Position numbers and translations under genes: made by a program. 23,219 bases of DNA from Polynucleobacter wuianus (lineage in GTDB: Bacteria > Pseudomonadota > Gammaproteobacteria > Burkholderiales > Burkholderiaceae), in contig NZ_CP015922.1 in assembly GCF_001659725.1 (NCBI RefSeq), positions 2,208,987 through 2,232,205 on the forward strand. Direction: 5' to 3'. The notes beneath the pieces were generated by a model. That model worked only from the letters and a program-made list of their open reading frames with translations, searched no databases and had not been told where the DNA came from. Positions 6,145 through 13,501 of this stretch are shown piece by piece; the stretch's first letter is position 1, and each line of letters opens with the position of its first letter.

Positions 6145-6828
6145 CTATTGCTCGCCCTTGTTTCGAGAGGTATCAATTCCCAGCGCTTTGAGCTTTCGAT
6201 ATAAATGTGTTCTCTCAAGCCCCGTGTACTCTGAGATCTTGGTCATGCTGCCGCCCATGATTTGCATTTGATGCTCAAAATATGCTTTCTCAAAAAGATC
6301 TCTAGCTTCTCTGAGTGGCAGATCAAAATAGGTTTTAGCTATGCCACTGATGTACTCACCCTCCAATGGTGCCGCCGCAAGCTCTGCACTGACTGGCTTT
6401 GGGGCAAGCCCAGTAGGGGCTCCAGACTGAACCGCTTTCTCTTCTGCTGGCTCAATATATTTTGGTGAGCTCTCTAAGGCCTTGCTAACCGTCTTGAGTA
6501 GTTTTTGTAATGCGATCGGTTTTTCTAAAAAGTTTAAGGCGCCAATGCGAGTGGCCTCAACTGCAGTATCAATCGTGGCATGACCAGACATCATCACAAC
6601 TGGCATGGTGAGTTGGCCCGTCTTTGACCACTCTTTTAATAAAGTAATGCCATCAGTATCTGGCATCCAGATGTCAAGCAAGACCAAGTCGGGGCGCATT
6701 TGTTCGCGAATCGTGCGGGCCTGAACTGCGCTCTCTGCCGCGTATACAGTATGGCCCTCATCCGTCAGAATCTCATTGAGAAGCTCACGAATTCCCATCT
6801 CATCATCAACGACCAAAATACTAGCCAT
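6145..6828 (-). CDS. NtrX-like response regulator without AAA+ domain
   Basis: DNA-binding partner of the kinase encoded just upstream (2-nt gap, same strand). The 227-residue protein has a receiver domain at 1-120 with the acidic pocket VVDDE, phospho-acceptor Asp52 in LLDIWMPD and Lys103 in EKPI. An Ala/Pro-rich linker follows. The C-terminal Fis-type HTH is at about 165-222 (MTKISEYTGLERTHLYRKLK). The receiver and HTH match NtrX-class regulators, but the ATPase domain that normally contacts sigma-54 is absent, about 240 residues shorter than full NtrX. There is no frame disruption, so this is a genuine short form. It probably acts as a simple DNA-binding regulator. Targets are unknown. Confidence 0.88.
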   Translation of the reverse strand: MASILVVDDEMGIRELLNEILTDEGHTVYAAESAVQARTIREQMRPDLVLLDIWMPDTDGITLLKEWSKTGQLTMPVVMMSGHATIDTAVEATRIGALNFLEKPIALQKLLKTVSKALESSPKYIEPAEEKAVQSGAPTGLAPKPVSAELAAAPLEGEYISGIAKTYFDLPLREARDLFEKAYFEHQMQIMGGSMTKISEYTGLERTHLYRKLKALGIDTSRNKGEQ

Positions 6829-6830
6829 AG

Positions 6831-9128
6831 CTAGGCTGCCTCTTTTGCTAAGTTCATAAACAAAATTGATACTTGCGCACCGATCACCTCTTCTCCCTGC
6901 ATACGGTTTCGGATTTCTATTTTGGCGCCGTGATCATCAATTATTTTTTTCACAACCGCTAGACCCAATCCCGTGCCCTTGCTCTTCGTAGTGACATAAG
7001 GTTCAAATGCTCTTGCCAATATCTTAGCTGGAAATCCAACTCCACAATCACTTATTGTTAAACGCACAGCCTTTTGTTCAGCACCACTTTGTTCGCCATA
7101 AGATACCAACTCTGTTTTTACGTCAACTGGCTCAGCCTGATGATTACCCTCAAGAGCCGCGTCTTGAGCATTCTGGAGCAGATTATGTATCACCTGCCGC
7201 AACTGAGTAGGATCGCCCATGATGCTTGGACAGTTTGGATCTAGTTGGGTTCGTAAAGGGCTGCCCTCATATAAGCCCAATATCTCAGTTGTCAGCATAT
7301 TAATAGAAACCGGCTTGAGTTGTGGCGTTGGGGTCTTCGCAAAATCCCTGAAGTCATTCACCATTTCTTTCATTGCCTGTACCTGGCCAATGATGGTCTC
7401 TGTGCTGCGATTAATCATCTCTTCTTGCTCCGGGCTCAGCTTGCCAGCAAGTTTATGCTGCAAGCGTTCTGCAGAAAGCTGAATCGGTGTTAGAGGATTT
7501 TTAATCTCATGTGCCAGTCGCCTTGCAACTTCACTCCATGCAATCGATCTTTGTGCGCTCACTACGTCAGTAATGTCATCGAAAACCACCATGCGGAAAT
7601 CGTCTGTTAACTGCGTACCTCGTACAAATAAAGTAACACCTAATTCATTTTCATATTCACTAGTAGTATGTAATTGAATTTGTTTTTGCCATATTGGCGC
7701 TGACATTTGAGTCTTACCCACACCTTCACTAGCGATCGCAAGCTTCATGGTTGCAAAGCCTTCTTTAATAGCCTCTTCAAACTCAATTAGCGCAGAATTG
7801 CTGCTCAAGGGCTTGCCATCTAATAAGGTTAAGTCTTGAGCAAAGATGCGATCTGCGCCGGCATTGCTAGAAACGACGTTGTAGTGTTTATCAAAGATAC
7901 AAACGCCCGCAGTCAGGCTACCTAATACCCTTTCCAAGAAAGCCTTGGACTCCTGAAGCGAGGTACGAGTATCGGCTAATTGTCGAGTCATCACATTAAA
8001 CTGTCGCGTGAGCATCCCCAGCTCATCACCCGTATCTAGCTCGGGCTTAGGTGATAAATCTCCTTGGGCAACTGCCTGGGTTCCCTTGAGCAACATTAGT
8101 AAGGGTTTGGCTAATTGGCGACCCAAGAGTAGGGCCAAAATTACTGCGACAAATAAAGCGAAGAATAGTGTCAACGTTAAAGTGCCGACAAACATTTTGC
8201 GCAAACCGCTGCGTCCTAGGGACTTCTCCTGATAATCGCTGTAGGCAGATTCAACTGCATAAATATTCTTTGCTAGCGGCACAGGAATGTAACGAACTAA
8301 TTGTAAAAAGTATCGATCATCCAAATCTTTGCTAGAGTCCGCTTTACTTTGGATGGGCCTCTTACGCACAATCGGAACGATCGCCCGGACTCGGTAGCTG
8401 CGCTGGCCTTCGAGCTCGATCTGGTCTATGGAGGTTACGCCTTTCTTTTTAAAGGCCTCTGTAATAACTTCTGCACTCGGTGGCGGTAAATATTTTTTAG
8501 GCTTTACTTCACTAGTAAAAATCAAGTTACGCTGGATGCTGAACAGACTTAGCTCTTGAATGCCAAACTGACTCCGAATCTTCATGACCATCGCCGCAAC
8601 CTGCTCAGAACTTGAGCCCGAAGGAGCCTGTACTACCTGTTCGGCAATGTAATTTCCCTCTGCCAAAATTTCTTCTTGAGCAACTCGTAAGGTAACTCGT
8701 CCCAACTCTAGGCCGGAGTTCAGCGCCGACTCAACCTGGACATCAAACCACGTTTCAATACTGCGAGAAACGAATTGCAGAGAAACGCCATATAAAATTA
8801 AGCCCGGAACGACCCCAACCAATGCAAAAATCATTGCCAACTTTGCAATTAAACGTGTGCCAAAGTGTCCTCGATACCAGCGCACTGCAATTACTAACGC
8901 CAAAACAATAATGACGAGGGTTAGACATGCCCCAATCACAATATTAGCGGCGTAGAGCCAAATAAAGTAACGGTCAAAGAATTCTGTATTAGATGATGCA
9001 ACAGATAACAAAACCAGTAACAGCAATGCGAGTGCCCCTATCAGACCGATAGCTGCTGGTAATAATTTTTTTCGCCAAACTTTAGACTCAACAAAGCTAG
9101 GCTTAAGTTGTGCTATGGACTCTGTCAT
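6831..9128 (-). CDS. NtrY-like membrane sensor histidine kinase
   Basis: Inner-membrane sensor of a two-component system with the downstream regulator. The 765-residue protein has membrane segments at about 23-45, 55-83 and 95-117, an extracytoplasmic stretch, and a fourth segment near 313-337. A HAMP linker follows (QLAKPLLMLLKGTQAVAQGD), then a PAS-like domain (about 405-520). The dimerisation domain has phospho-acceptor His540 in ARRLAHEIKNPLTPIQLSAE. The ATPase domain shows the N box (HNLLQNAQDA), G1 (DCGVGFP) and G2 (GTGLGL). This is the NtrY plan, but the stimulus cannot be read from sequence. Its ATG overlaps the stop of the DUF4390 gene by 4 nt (ATGA), implying coupled translation. 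Confidence 0.92.
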   Translation of the reverse strand: MTESIAQLKPSFVESKVWRKKLLPAAIGLIGALALLLLVLLSVASSNTEFFDRYFIWLYAANIVIGACLTLVIIVLALVIAVRWYRGHFGTRLIAKLAMIFALVGVVPGLILYGVSLQFVSRSIETWFDVQVESALNSGLELGRVTLRVAQEEILAEGNYIAEQVVQAPSGSSSEQVAAMVMKIRSQFGIQELSLFSIQRNLIFTSEVKPKKYLPPPSAEVITEAFKKKGVTSIDQIELEGQRSYRVRAIVPIVRKRPIQSKADSSKDLDDRYFLQLVRYIPVPLAKNIYAVESAYSDYQEKSLGRSGLRKMFVGTLTLTLFFALFVAVILALLLGRQLAKPLLMLLKGTQAVAQGDLSPKPELDTGDELGMLTRQFNVMTRQLADTRTSLQESKAFLERVLGSLTAGVCIFDKHYNVVSSNAGADRIFAQDLTLLDGKPLSSNSALIEFEEAIKEGFATMKLAIASEGVGKTQMSAPIWQKQIQLHTTSEYENELGVTLFVRGTQLTDDFRMVVFDDITDVVSAQRSIAWSEVARRLAHEIKNPLTPIQLSAERLQHKLAGKLSPEQEEMINRSTETIIGQVQAMKEMVNDFRDFAKTPTPQLKPVSINMLTTEILGLYEGSPLRTQLDPNCPSIMGDPTQLRQVIHNLLQNAQDAALEGNHQAEPVDVKTELVSYGEQSGAEQKAVRLTISDCGVGFPAKILARAFEPYVTTKSKGTGLGLAVVKKIIDDHGAKIEIRNRMQGEEVIGAQVSILFMNLAKEAA

Positions 9129-9706
9129 CGCTTAATTAGATTCGGTCCGCTGGCAGAGAAAGGTATACGCAACCATTCACTGGAAACATTCCACTCTCGA
9201 TTGTTTAAAGCATTTACCTGAAAAGGTTTTGGTAGCTTACTTAAGTCCAAAGACATATGTAGACCCGCCGTATAGGCCTTGTTAGGATCAAGCTGATTGC
9301 CTTCAATCACACGCCAGCCACCAATACTTCCTACTGCCTGCAATGCTTCAGAGATGGTTTTGGCAGAAAAAGTAAATCCATCGGAGGCGATCCGATATTG
9401 TTGGGTTAGTGGCTGATAAGACAGGCGCGACTGTCTTTGAGCAACAACAGGTCTCTCATCAAACCAATACCAGCGCGAGCGCGACAATTCAAAATCAGTC
9501 TGAAAATACAGGACAACGCCTTTTTGCACGGCATCTTCTAAGCCTGGTGACAACTCAATCTGGAAACTCGCATTTAATAGCCAATCGTTATCGGCCTTTT
9601 CGAGTTCAAAGGACTTGATTTTGATGCCCTCGGCGCTAACAGCAGTTGAAAACATACTCAACGCCATCAAACTCAAGAGGATAAATTGCTTAATTCGCTG
9701 GCTCAT
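9125..9706 (-). CDS. Exported DUF4390 family protein
   Basis: A 193-residue protein of unknown function with a clear signal peptide: basic MSQRIK, a hydrophobic core (FILLSLMALSMFSTA) and cleavage likely after AVSA (about residue 25). The mature part is a beta-rich domain (ELEKADNDWLLNASFQIELSPGLEDAV and RSRWYWFDERPV) matching the DUF4390 family. This gene typically sits between rsmB and an NtrY-like kinase in Burkholderiales. It overlaps rsmB and the kinase gene by 4 nt on each side, so a link to envelope sensing by the kinase is plausible. That link rests on context only. Confidence 0.82.
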   Translation of the reverse strand: MSQRIKQFILLSLMALSMFSTAVSAEGIKIKSFELEKADNDWLLNASFQIELSPGLEDAVQKGVVLYFQTDFELSRSRWYWFDERPVVAQRQSRLSYQPLTQQYRIASDGFTFSAKTISEALQAVGSIGGWRVIEGNQLDPNKAYTAGLHMSLDLSKLPKPFQVNALNNREWNVSSEWLRIPFSASGPNLIKR

Positions 9707-11016
9707 GGCCCATTTTTCTTAAACAAGGCATAGTAAAAACCATCATTAGCTTCTGTAGGCAAAAGCTGTCCTGGAGCGCCTAATCGTACCGCATTGCTAT
9801 GCTGCTGAGCAAACCAAACTGCCTGGTCTTCACCCTCCTCTGGAAATACCGAGCAGGTGACGTACAAAAGCAAGCCATCGGACTTAAGCATCTTCCAGGC
9901 TTGGGTCAAAATTTCTCGCTGCTTGTGCTGCAAAGACTTTACATCTGCTTCGCGGCGTAAAAAAGGTATATCTGGATGCCGAGACACAATGCCAGATGCT
10001 GAGCACGGGGCATCAAGCAAAATTTTGTCAAATAAGACGCCATCCCACCAGGCGGCTTTTGATGCATCACCACGTTGCACTTTTACTTTTTCAGAATGCA
10101 AACGTAGTCGATCTAAATTGCCTCCGATTTTTCCAAGACGAGTGCCGTCTAACTCCAGCGCCACCATCTGACAATCCGCCAACTCTAATAAATGCGCTGT
10201 CTTGCCCCCGGGCGCGGCACATGCATCTAATATCAAATCACCTGCTTGCGGATTCAGAAGGGTGGCTGCTATTTGCGCTCCAGCATCTTGTACAGATGCT
10301 GCACCCGTATAAAAACCAGGTAGATCAGATACGGGAACAGGATTAGCAACCAACAGTGCACTTGGCAAAGAAATGCCCGCAACAGAATCAATCGCAAAAG
10401 ATGCAATGCCAGCTTCGCTTAATAAAACTTGATATTGCTCGCGCGTATATTGTTTTTGGTTCACCCGCAAAATTAATGGTGCACGCTTTGCTTGAGCATA
10501 CAAAATCGCTTGCCAAGCTTTTGAATAATTGCGCTTCAGGTTGGCACGCCACCATGCCGGCACATACATAGGAATAGGATCTGGCGGATAGTAAGGCTTA
10601 TCCTCTGGAGGCTGGAGGACCAAACTAACCTTGCGTAGCACAGCGTTTACTAGGCCCTTGGCATACATGGTTTGGTCGTACTCGCCACAAGCCCTGACCG
10701 CCTGATCAACAATGGTGTGAGTTGCATAGCCTTTGCCCTCAGAACCATCGTGCACAAATAATGCAATCGCCACACTTAATAGATGATCTACTTCTGGCGG
10801 CGGTGTTTTTGGTACGAACTGTTTTATCAATTCATGAGAACGAACCCATTTGCGTAATGCATCAAAACTGAGGCTTTGAACAATGGGTCTTTCGTGAGCC
10901 TCTAGTTGATCCAAAACTTCCGTGAGCGATCTGCCACTCATCACCTCAGTAATTGCTTGTGCAGCAATTGTGATCGCTTCAGATAAAGGAAGGCTATGGG
11001 GGGCGCCCAAGATCAA
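9703..11016 (-). CDS. rsmB: 16S rRNA m5C967 methyltransferase RsmB
   Basis: Methylates C967 of 16S rRNA using S-adenosylmethionine. The 437-residue protein has an N-terminal NusB-like RNA-binding domain (about 1-140) and a Rossmann methyltransferase domain with DACAAPGGKT as the SAM site. The two catalytic cysteines are C338 in LLDAPCSASG and C388 in YVTCSVFPEE. Length and motifs are normal for RsmB/Sun. The start is TTG at 11016, overlapping the fmt TGA; GGGAG lies about 11 nt upstream. The N-terminal LPLSEAITIAAQAITEV matches family starts, so the TTG is credible. Confidence 0.95.
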   Translation of the reverse strand: MILGAPHSLPLSEAITIAAQAITEVMSGRSLTEVLDQLEAHERPIVQSLSFDALRKWVRSHELIKQFVPKTPPPEVDHLLSVAIALFVHDGSEGKGYATHTIVDQAVRACGEYDQTMYAKGLVNAVLRKVSLVLQPPEDKPYYPPDPIPMYVPAWWRANLKRNYSKAWQAILYAQAKRAPLILRVNQKQYTREQYQVLLSEAGIASFAIDSVAGISLPSALLVANPVPVSDLPGFYTGAASVQDAGAQIAATLLNPQAGDLILDACAAPGGKTAHLLELADCQMVALELDGTRLGKIGGNLDRLRLHSEKVKVQRGDASKAAWWDGVLFDKILLDAPCSASGIVSRHPDIPFLRREADVKSLQHKQREILTQAWKMLKSDGLLLYVTCSVFPEEGEDQAVWFAQQHSNAVRLGAPGQLLPTEANDGFYYALFKKNGP

Positions 11017-12017
11017 AATGAATCAGCTCCCGACTTAAAACACAAAGATTTTTCAATGTCCTCGAATGTTTGCAAAGCAGTTTTTGCATTCATCCTTTTG
11101 CCTCCCGGCTTTTGCATTTCCAACACTTCAATCGAGCCAGAGCCACACTGAACACATACACCTTGATCACTCAGGCCAAGCACTTCACCAGGGCTAGCCA
11201 AATGACCATGATTTTCTTTTGAGATTCGTGCATTCCAAAGCTTGATGGGTAAACCATTTAGGCTTGTGGTGGCCCCTGGAAAGGGGTTAAAAGCCCGAAT
11301 CCGGGCAGCAATCTGCTGTGCATCAAGATTCCAATCAATCTCAGCTTCAGATTTCAGAATCTTTTCAGCGTAGGTCACGCCAATATTTGCTTGTGGGGTG
11401 GTAGCCAAGTCTTTTCCATCTTGTAACTGGTTGAGTGACTTCACTATCAACTTCGCGCCCATTTTAGCCAGCCGATCGTGAAGTGTGCCGCTCGTTTCAT
11501 CATCAGCGATTGCAAGCTCTTCGACTAAAACAGTGTCGCCAGTATCAAGGCCGGCATCCATCTGCATAATACACACGCCTGTTTTACGATCGCCTGATTC
11601 AATGGCTCGTTGAATAGGCGCTGCACCACGCCAGCGAGGTAAAAGTGAGGCGTGAATATTAAAGCTACCGTATCTGCCCGGGCGCTCACTAATATCTAAA
11701 ATCTCTTGGGGCAATATCAAACCATAAGCCACAACCACCATGACATCAAAGTCGATTTGAGATAGCTTTTGATAAACCTCTTCCGCTTGTGATTTTTTCT
11801 TCTCGTCAACATTATTACGTCGGAGTGTTTCTGGCTGCAATACAGGTATATTTTTTTCTAACGCAAATACTTTGACTGGACTCGCTTGAAGGTGCATGCC
11901 TCGGCCTGCACGACGATCTGGCTGAGTAAGCGCCATCACAATTTCATGACCAGCATCATGAATTGCTCGCATTGCCTGCGCTGCAAACTCGGGGGTACCG
12001 GCGAAGACAATTTTCAT
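11013..12017 (-). CDS. fmt: Methionyl-tRNA formyltransferase
   Basis: Formylates initiator Met-tRNA with 10-formyl-tetrahydrofolate. The 334-residue protein starts MKIVFAGTPEFAA and carries the signature around FNIHASLLPRWRGAAPIQRA with the active-site Asn/His, then MDAGLDTGD. The C-terminal OB-like tRNA-binding domain is present. It lies 8 bp after def, the classic pairing of formylation and deformylation, and its stop overlaps the rsmB start. Confidence 0.96.
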   Translation of the reverse strand: MKIVFAGTPEFAAQAMRAIHDAGHEIVMALTQPDRRAGRGMHLQASPVKVFALEKNIPVLQPETLRRNNVDEKKKSQAEEVYQKLSQIDFDVMVVVAYGLILPQEILDISERPGRYGSFNIHASLLPRWRGAAPIQRAIESGDRKTGVCIMQMDAGLDTGDTVLVEELAIADDETSGTLHDRLAKMGAKLIVKSLNQLQDGKDLATTPQANIGVTYAEKILKSEAEIDWNLDAQQIAARIRAFNPFPGATTSLNGLPIKLWNARISKENHGHLASPGEVLGLSDQGVCVQCGSGSIEVLEMQKPGGKRMNAKTALQTFEDIEKSLCFKSGADSF

Positions 12018-12025
12018 GAAGGCGC

Positions 12026-12541
12026 TTAGCGCTGACCTACTAACTCTTTAGCGCGCTTTTTCATTTTTTGTGAGATGCGATTGCGTTTGAGCAATGATAG
12101 GTACTCAACAAATACCTTACCTTGTAAATGATCTAGCTCGTGCTGCAAACAGACGGCCAGCAATCCATCGGCCTCGATTTCAAACTCTTTACCTTCAAGG
12201 TCCAAAGCCTTAACGCGTATTTGTGCGGGACGCTCTACTTCGTCATAAAACTCAGGCACAGAAAGGCATCCCTCGCGCCACGATTTTTTTTCTGGGCTTG
12301 CCCATGTAATTTCTGGATTAATAAAAACTCTCAGTTCATTTTGCTCATCGGAAACATCAATCACAACAATGCGTTCATGAATATCTACCTGCGTCGCAGC
12401 CAAGCCAACACCAGGTGCCTCATACATAGTGTCAGCCATATCGGCCACAATTTTTTTAATGCGAGCGTCTACCTGAGCCACTGGTTTGGCAACTTGATGC
12501 AAACGCGGATCGGGGTAACAAAGGACCGTTAACAAAGCCAT
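12026..12541 (-). CDS. def: Peptide deformylase
   Basis: Metalloenzyme that removes the N-formyl group from nascent proteins. The 171-residue form starts MALLTVLCYPDPRLH, the usual PDF opening. All three motifs are present: GVGLAATQ (44-51), EGCLSVP with metal ligand C92, and QHELDH with H134, E135 and H138. The frame stays open to 12631, but the extra 30 residues have no family match, so the ATG at 12539-12541 is chosen. It is divergent from dprA. Confidence 0.95.
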   Translation of the reverse strand: MALLTVLCYPDPRLHQVAKPVAQVDARIKKIVADMADTMYEAPGVGLAATQVDIHERIVVIDVSDEQNELRVFINPEITWASPEKKSWREGCLSVPEFYDEVERPAQIRVKALDLEGKEFEIEADGLLAVCLQHELDHLQGKVFVEYLSLLKRNRISQKMKKRAKELVGQR

Positions 12542-12611
12542 GTCGGAATTATCCAACAGAGCAATCAGTCTGTCCCGATTGTTCGTAATTCCCCACGACT
12601 CAAAATGCGTG

Positions 12612-13283
12612 ATGGCCATGACTCCAAACAAAATCCTTATCCATAAAATTGAACGGGACGATAAACGCTATCCCCGTAGACTCATGGATCTCTTTGATCC
12701 TCCGGATTGCCTATATATAACTGGGGACCTAGAGCTTCTTAGGAAGCCCATGCTTGCTATCGTAGGCGCGCGCAATGCCAGCGCGCAAGGACTCAAAAAT
12801 GCTTACCTCTTTGCCCAGTTCATCGCCACAGCAGGAGCTACGGTGATTTCAGGGCTTGCAAGGGGCATCGACGGATCAGCTCACCGCGCCGCCCTTGGCA
12901 CGAAGGCGAGCACGGTGGCAGTATGCGGAACAGGGCTTGATATCACTTATCCAAAAGAGCATGGCCACCTTGCACATGCGATTCGAACAAGGGGGCTAGT
13001 GATTTCAGAATTACCACCGGGAGTTGGCCCAAAAGCCTTTCACTTTCCTAGGCGCAACCGGATCATTGCGGCGCTATCGCTTGGAGTTCTCGTCATTGAG
13101 GCAGCGGAGAAATCAGGGTCATTAATCACCGCTCGCATTGCGGCAGAGCTTGGGCGAGAGGTTTTTGCATTACCAGGCCCCATTGATGACCCTCTTTTTG
13201 CTGGCTGTCATCAACTTATTCAACAAGGGGCCAAATTGGTACGAAACCCCAAAGACGTTCTAGAAGAGCTTACTTTTCCTTAA
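12612..13283 (+). CDS. dprA: DNA-processing protein DprA, short form
   Basis: DprA/Smf binds incoming single-stranded DNA and loads RecA during transformation. The product has the YP/PDCLYITGD entry segment, VGARNAS (51-57), SGLARGID (80-87), FPRRNRIIAALS and SGSLITARIAAELGREVFALPG of the Rossmann-like core. At about 223 residues it lacks both the N-terminal SAM-like domain and the C-terminal winged helix of longer DprA proteins, which run about 360 residues. The frame is open to an ATG at 12540, but those residues do not look conserved and that codon overlaps the def start. The ATG at 12612 or 12618 is likelier, although no clear ribosome site separates them. The core is intact, so it is probably functional. 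Confidence 0.85.
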   Translation: MAMTPNKILIHKIERDDKRYPRRLMDLFDPPDCLYITGDLELLRKPMLAIVGARNASAQGLKNAYLFAQFIATAGATVISGLARGIDGSAHRAALGTKASTVAVCGTGLDITYPKEHGHLAHAIRTRGLVISELPPGVGPKAFHFPRRNRIIAALSLGVLVIEAAEKSGSLITARIAAELGREVFALPGPIDDPLFAGCHQLIQQGAKLVRNPKDVLEELTFP

Positions 13284-13316
13284 AAACAGCATTTGGAACA
13301 ACTTAAAGGGGGGTTT

Positions 13317-13442
13317 ATGCAGCAAAAGGACGACAAAAAGGGGTTAGAAATGTCTAGAAAAGGGCTTTTTTGGACTTTTCAGGATTTATCGGTTAATAAT
13401 AAAAAAGGGGGTTGCAATAGGCCAAATCCTGATTTGGTTTAA
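13317..13442 (+). CDS. Possible 41-residue basic peptide
   Basis: A short frame between dprA and topB that begins with ATG 6 nt after a strong AAAGGG and ends in TAA. The product (MQQKDDKKGLEMSRKG...) is lysine-rich and has no recognisable domain. Related bacteria often have smg (DUF494) in this place, but this peptide does not resemble Smg. It may be real, a leader, or chance. Confidence 0.3.
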   Translation: MQQKDDKKGLEMSRKGLFWTFQDLSVNNKKGGCNRPNPDLV

Positions 13443-13501
13443 ATTGATCATCCTTTTCTCCCATTAAAAACATTAATTCAGGCTCAAATTTAGGCAAACG
13501 C

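Noticed and set aside
12542..12631. N-terminal extension of def
   Set aside because: Peptide deformylase begins at MALLTVLCYPDP; the upstream 30 residues are unlike the family and overlap the dprA start region.
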